Below, in pieces: positions 63,900 through 64,000 of a DNA stretch of 64,000 nucleotides (within the stretch, counting starts at the first letter, position 1; each line of letters opens with the position of its first letter). The notes under the pieces were generated by a model, which did not search any database, was not told the origin of the DNA, and saw only the letters and a program-made list of their open reading frames with translations. Where the stretch lies: positions 124,001 to 188,000 of the forward strand of contig NZ_OY762655.1 in NCBI RefSeq assembly GCF_963666255.1, given 5' to 3'. The stretch is from an uncultured Propionivibrio sp. GTDB lineage: Bacteria > Pseudomonadota > Gammaproteobacteria > Burkholderiales > Rhodocyclaceae. A program made the translations under genes and the position numbers.

Positions 63900-63920
63900 G
63901 GGACTCTCTTGGAGTAGCGG

Positions 63921-64000
63921 TCAGCAGACCTCAGCACGTTCGATGATCACGTCTTCTTTCGGGACGTCCTGGTGGAAGCCGGCATTGCCCGTGGCGACGC
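63921..64000 (-). CDS. ppiB: Peptidyl-prolyl cis-trans isomerase (cyclophilin), C-terminal fragment
   Basis: A frame entering from the right edge encodes about 25 residues ending FHQDVPKEDVIIERAEVC and TGA (63923-63921). This matches the end of PpiB-type cyclophilins (…HxDVPxEDVVIExAE…). ppiB preceding lpxH is a common proteobacterial order. The fragment is too short for more. Confidence 0.7.
   Translation of the reverse strand, partial: VATGNAGFHQDVPKEDVIIERAEVC

Overview
The window is 64 kb of a high-GC proteobacterial chromosome. The block tRNA-Val, thrS, infC, rpmI, rplT, pheS, pheT, ihfA, merR, tRNA-Pro is the arrangement usual in Betaproteobacteria. Gene content (TRAP and tripartite tricarboxylate transporters, a c-heme chemoreceptor, alaA/hom/thrC, ArnD-like and LpxH proteins) fits Rhodocyclales. 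The order-level assignment is inference; class level is more secure.

Layout. (1) 1-4354: tail of an MFS transporter, then metN-metI-metQ for methionine uptake and a GldA-like dehydrogenase. (2) 5063-11509: a DASS anion symporter, a DHA2-type MFS exporter, a chemoreceptor combining a periplasmic CxxCH motif with a C-terminal PilZ domain, and two small proteins. (3) 11748-25384: carbohydrate catabolism. Ribokinase, a TRAP transporter (dctPQM) and a Cra-like LacI regulator read rightward, followed by a second LacI regulator. A leftward operon holds a TIM-barrel isomerase, tctC-tctB-tctA, a Gfo/Idh/MocA dehydrogenase, a second isomerase and a NagB-like protein. A divergent enolase-superfamily gene survives only as a 5' fragment. 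(4) 25385-28614: an acquired or rearranged segment with an orphan HTH-HipA (YjjJ-type) kinase and an IS3-family element, ending beside tRNA-Pro. (5) 28615-36153: the translation and IHF block, with infC starting at AUC and attenuator-like hairpins before pheS and thrS. (6) 36680-45704: a complete [FeFe]-hydrogenase operon: a NuoF/GltD-like fusion subunit, HydA, HydG, aspartate ammonia-lyase, HydF and HydE. (7) 45744-53817: purine-related genes: amidase, BMP-type binding protein and xanthine phosphoribosyltransferase rightward; 8-oxoguanine deaminase-like protein and a BMP-type ABC transporter leftward, downstream of tRNA-Ser. (8) 54090-64000: Bax inhibitor-1-like protein, ArnD-like deacetylase, Mth938-like protein, alaA, a GNAT protein, hom, a lipoprotein, a diguanylate cyclase, thrC, nadC, lpxH and the end of ppiB.

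How it works together: the cell appears equipped to take up organic anions and sugar acids, to dispose of or recover reducing power through a cytoplasmic NAD(P)H-linked [FeFe] hydrogenase, and to salvage purines. The most notable items are the hydrogenase operon with its unusual flavoprotein partner, the heme-chemoreceptor-PilZ protein, the disrupted sugar-acid locus with its LacI-type operator, and a terminator hairpin inside the dctQ reading frame.
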